The translations under genes and the position numbers were made by a program. DNA of 15,259 bases, taken from the NCBI GenBank assembly GCA_020047875.1, contig JAIFNE010000216.1:1-15259 (forward strand), written 5' to 3'. Positions 15,060-15,259 of this stretch are shown piece by piece (the stretch's first letter is position 1; each line of letters begins with the position of its first letter). The DNA is from Hydrogenophaga sp. GTDB taxonomy: Bacteria > Pseudomonadota > Gammaproteobacteria > Burkholderiales > Burkholderiaceae_C. The notes below the pieces were generated by a model. The model had not been told where the DNA came from, searched no databases, and saw only the letters and a list, made by a program, of their open reading frames with translations.

Positions 15060-15259
15060 TCAGGCCAGTTTGCCGTGGCACTGCTTGTATTTTTTGCCGC
15101 TCCCGCAAGGGCAGGGATCATTGCGCCCGACACGGGGCACCTCAGGCTGTACGCTGCCAGACTCACGGGTGATCTCCGGTTCACCGGTTTCACTGGGCGC
15201 GCTGTAGGTCACGTTGGCAAGCTGCTCCGCGCGGTCCTCCAGCTGCCGTGCCGCTTCGC
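15060..15259 (-). CDS. secA: preprotein translocase ATPase SecA, C-terminal end only
   Basis: SecA drives proteins through the SecYEG channel. Only the last 65 residues are in the window; the gene continues past the right edge. The frame is open from the edge (EAARQLEDRAEQLANVTYSA), followed by a variable linker, and ends with VGRNDPCPCGSGKKYKQCHG and then KLA. This is the SecA C-terminal zinc domain (C-x-C-x8-C-H) that binds SecB and lipids. The stop is at 15062-15060. argJ begins 35 bases downstream on the same strand, without a visible terminator, so the two may share a transcript. Confidence 0.93.
   Translation of the reverse strand, partial: EAARQLEDRAEQLANVTYSAPSETGEPEITRESGSVQPEVPRVGRNDPCPCGSGKKYKQCHGKLA

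Noticed and set aside
1..15259. CRISPR arrays, insertion sequences, prophage, toxin-antitoxin or defence genes
   Set aside because: No repeated spacers, transposase or integrase motifs, or unassigned gene clusters were seen; almost all coding space belongs to recognised housekeeping genes.

Overview
The window reads as ordinary chromosomal core DNA of a betaproteobacterium, most likely Burkholderiales of the Comamonadaceae type (Hydrogenophaga/Acidovorax-like). The grounds are high GC, protein sequences that fit that group, and the order rpmA-rplU / ispB / tRNA-Pro / pilBCD / coaE / zapD / yacG / mutT / AAA+ ATPase / argJ / secA. The taxonomic call comes from remembered family sequences, not from a search. 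No phage, insertion sequence, CRISPR array, toxin-antitoxin pair or defence island is visible, and no stretch over 300 bases lacks a gene.

Layout. Bases 1-1714 (minus) hold nearly all of proS, with a frame break near 667. A 185-base divergent gap leads to rppH (1900-2590, plus), which carries a frame-shifting deletion of about 35 bases inside its Nudix box. From 5472 leftwards runs the minus-strand group rplU-rpmA-[terminator hairpin]-obgE-proB, which ends convergent to rppH. Diverging from rplU is ispB (5714-6697, plus), then tRNA-Pro(CGG), then the type IV pilus assembly genes pilB-pilC-pilD, closely followed by coaE, zapD and yacG (plus strand to 12432). Six bases further on, a minus-strand group read from the right edge, secA (C-terminus only)-argJ-AAA+ ATPase-mutT, ends convergent to yacG.

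Functions. The genes cover translation (proS, rplU, rpmA, tRNA-Pro), ribosome assembly control (obgE), amino-acid synthesis (proB, argJ), quinone side chains (ispB), CoA (coaE), mRNA and nucleotide hygiene (rppH, mutT), pilus assembly (pilBCD), cell division (zapD), gyrase control (yacG) and protein export (secA).

The main oddity is three broken frames in otherwise well-conserved housekeeping genes: proS (about 14-20 bases missing), rppH (35 bases missing) and argJ (one extra G). The middle 12 kb is clean. Because proS is normally essential, assembly or sequencing error is the first explanation; real lesions with a second copy elsewhere cannot be excluded. I did not find a convincing new biological system. 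The least understood gene is the DUF815-type AAA+ ATPase that overlaps argJ.
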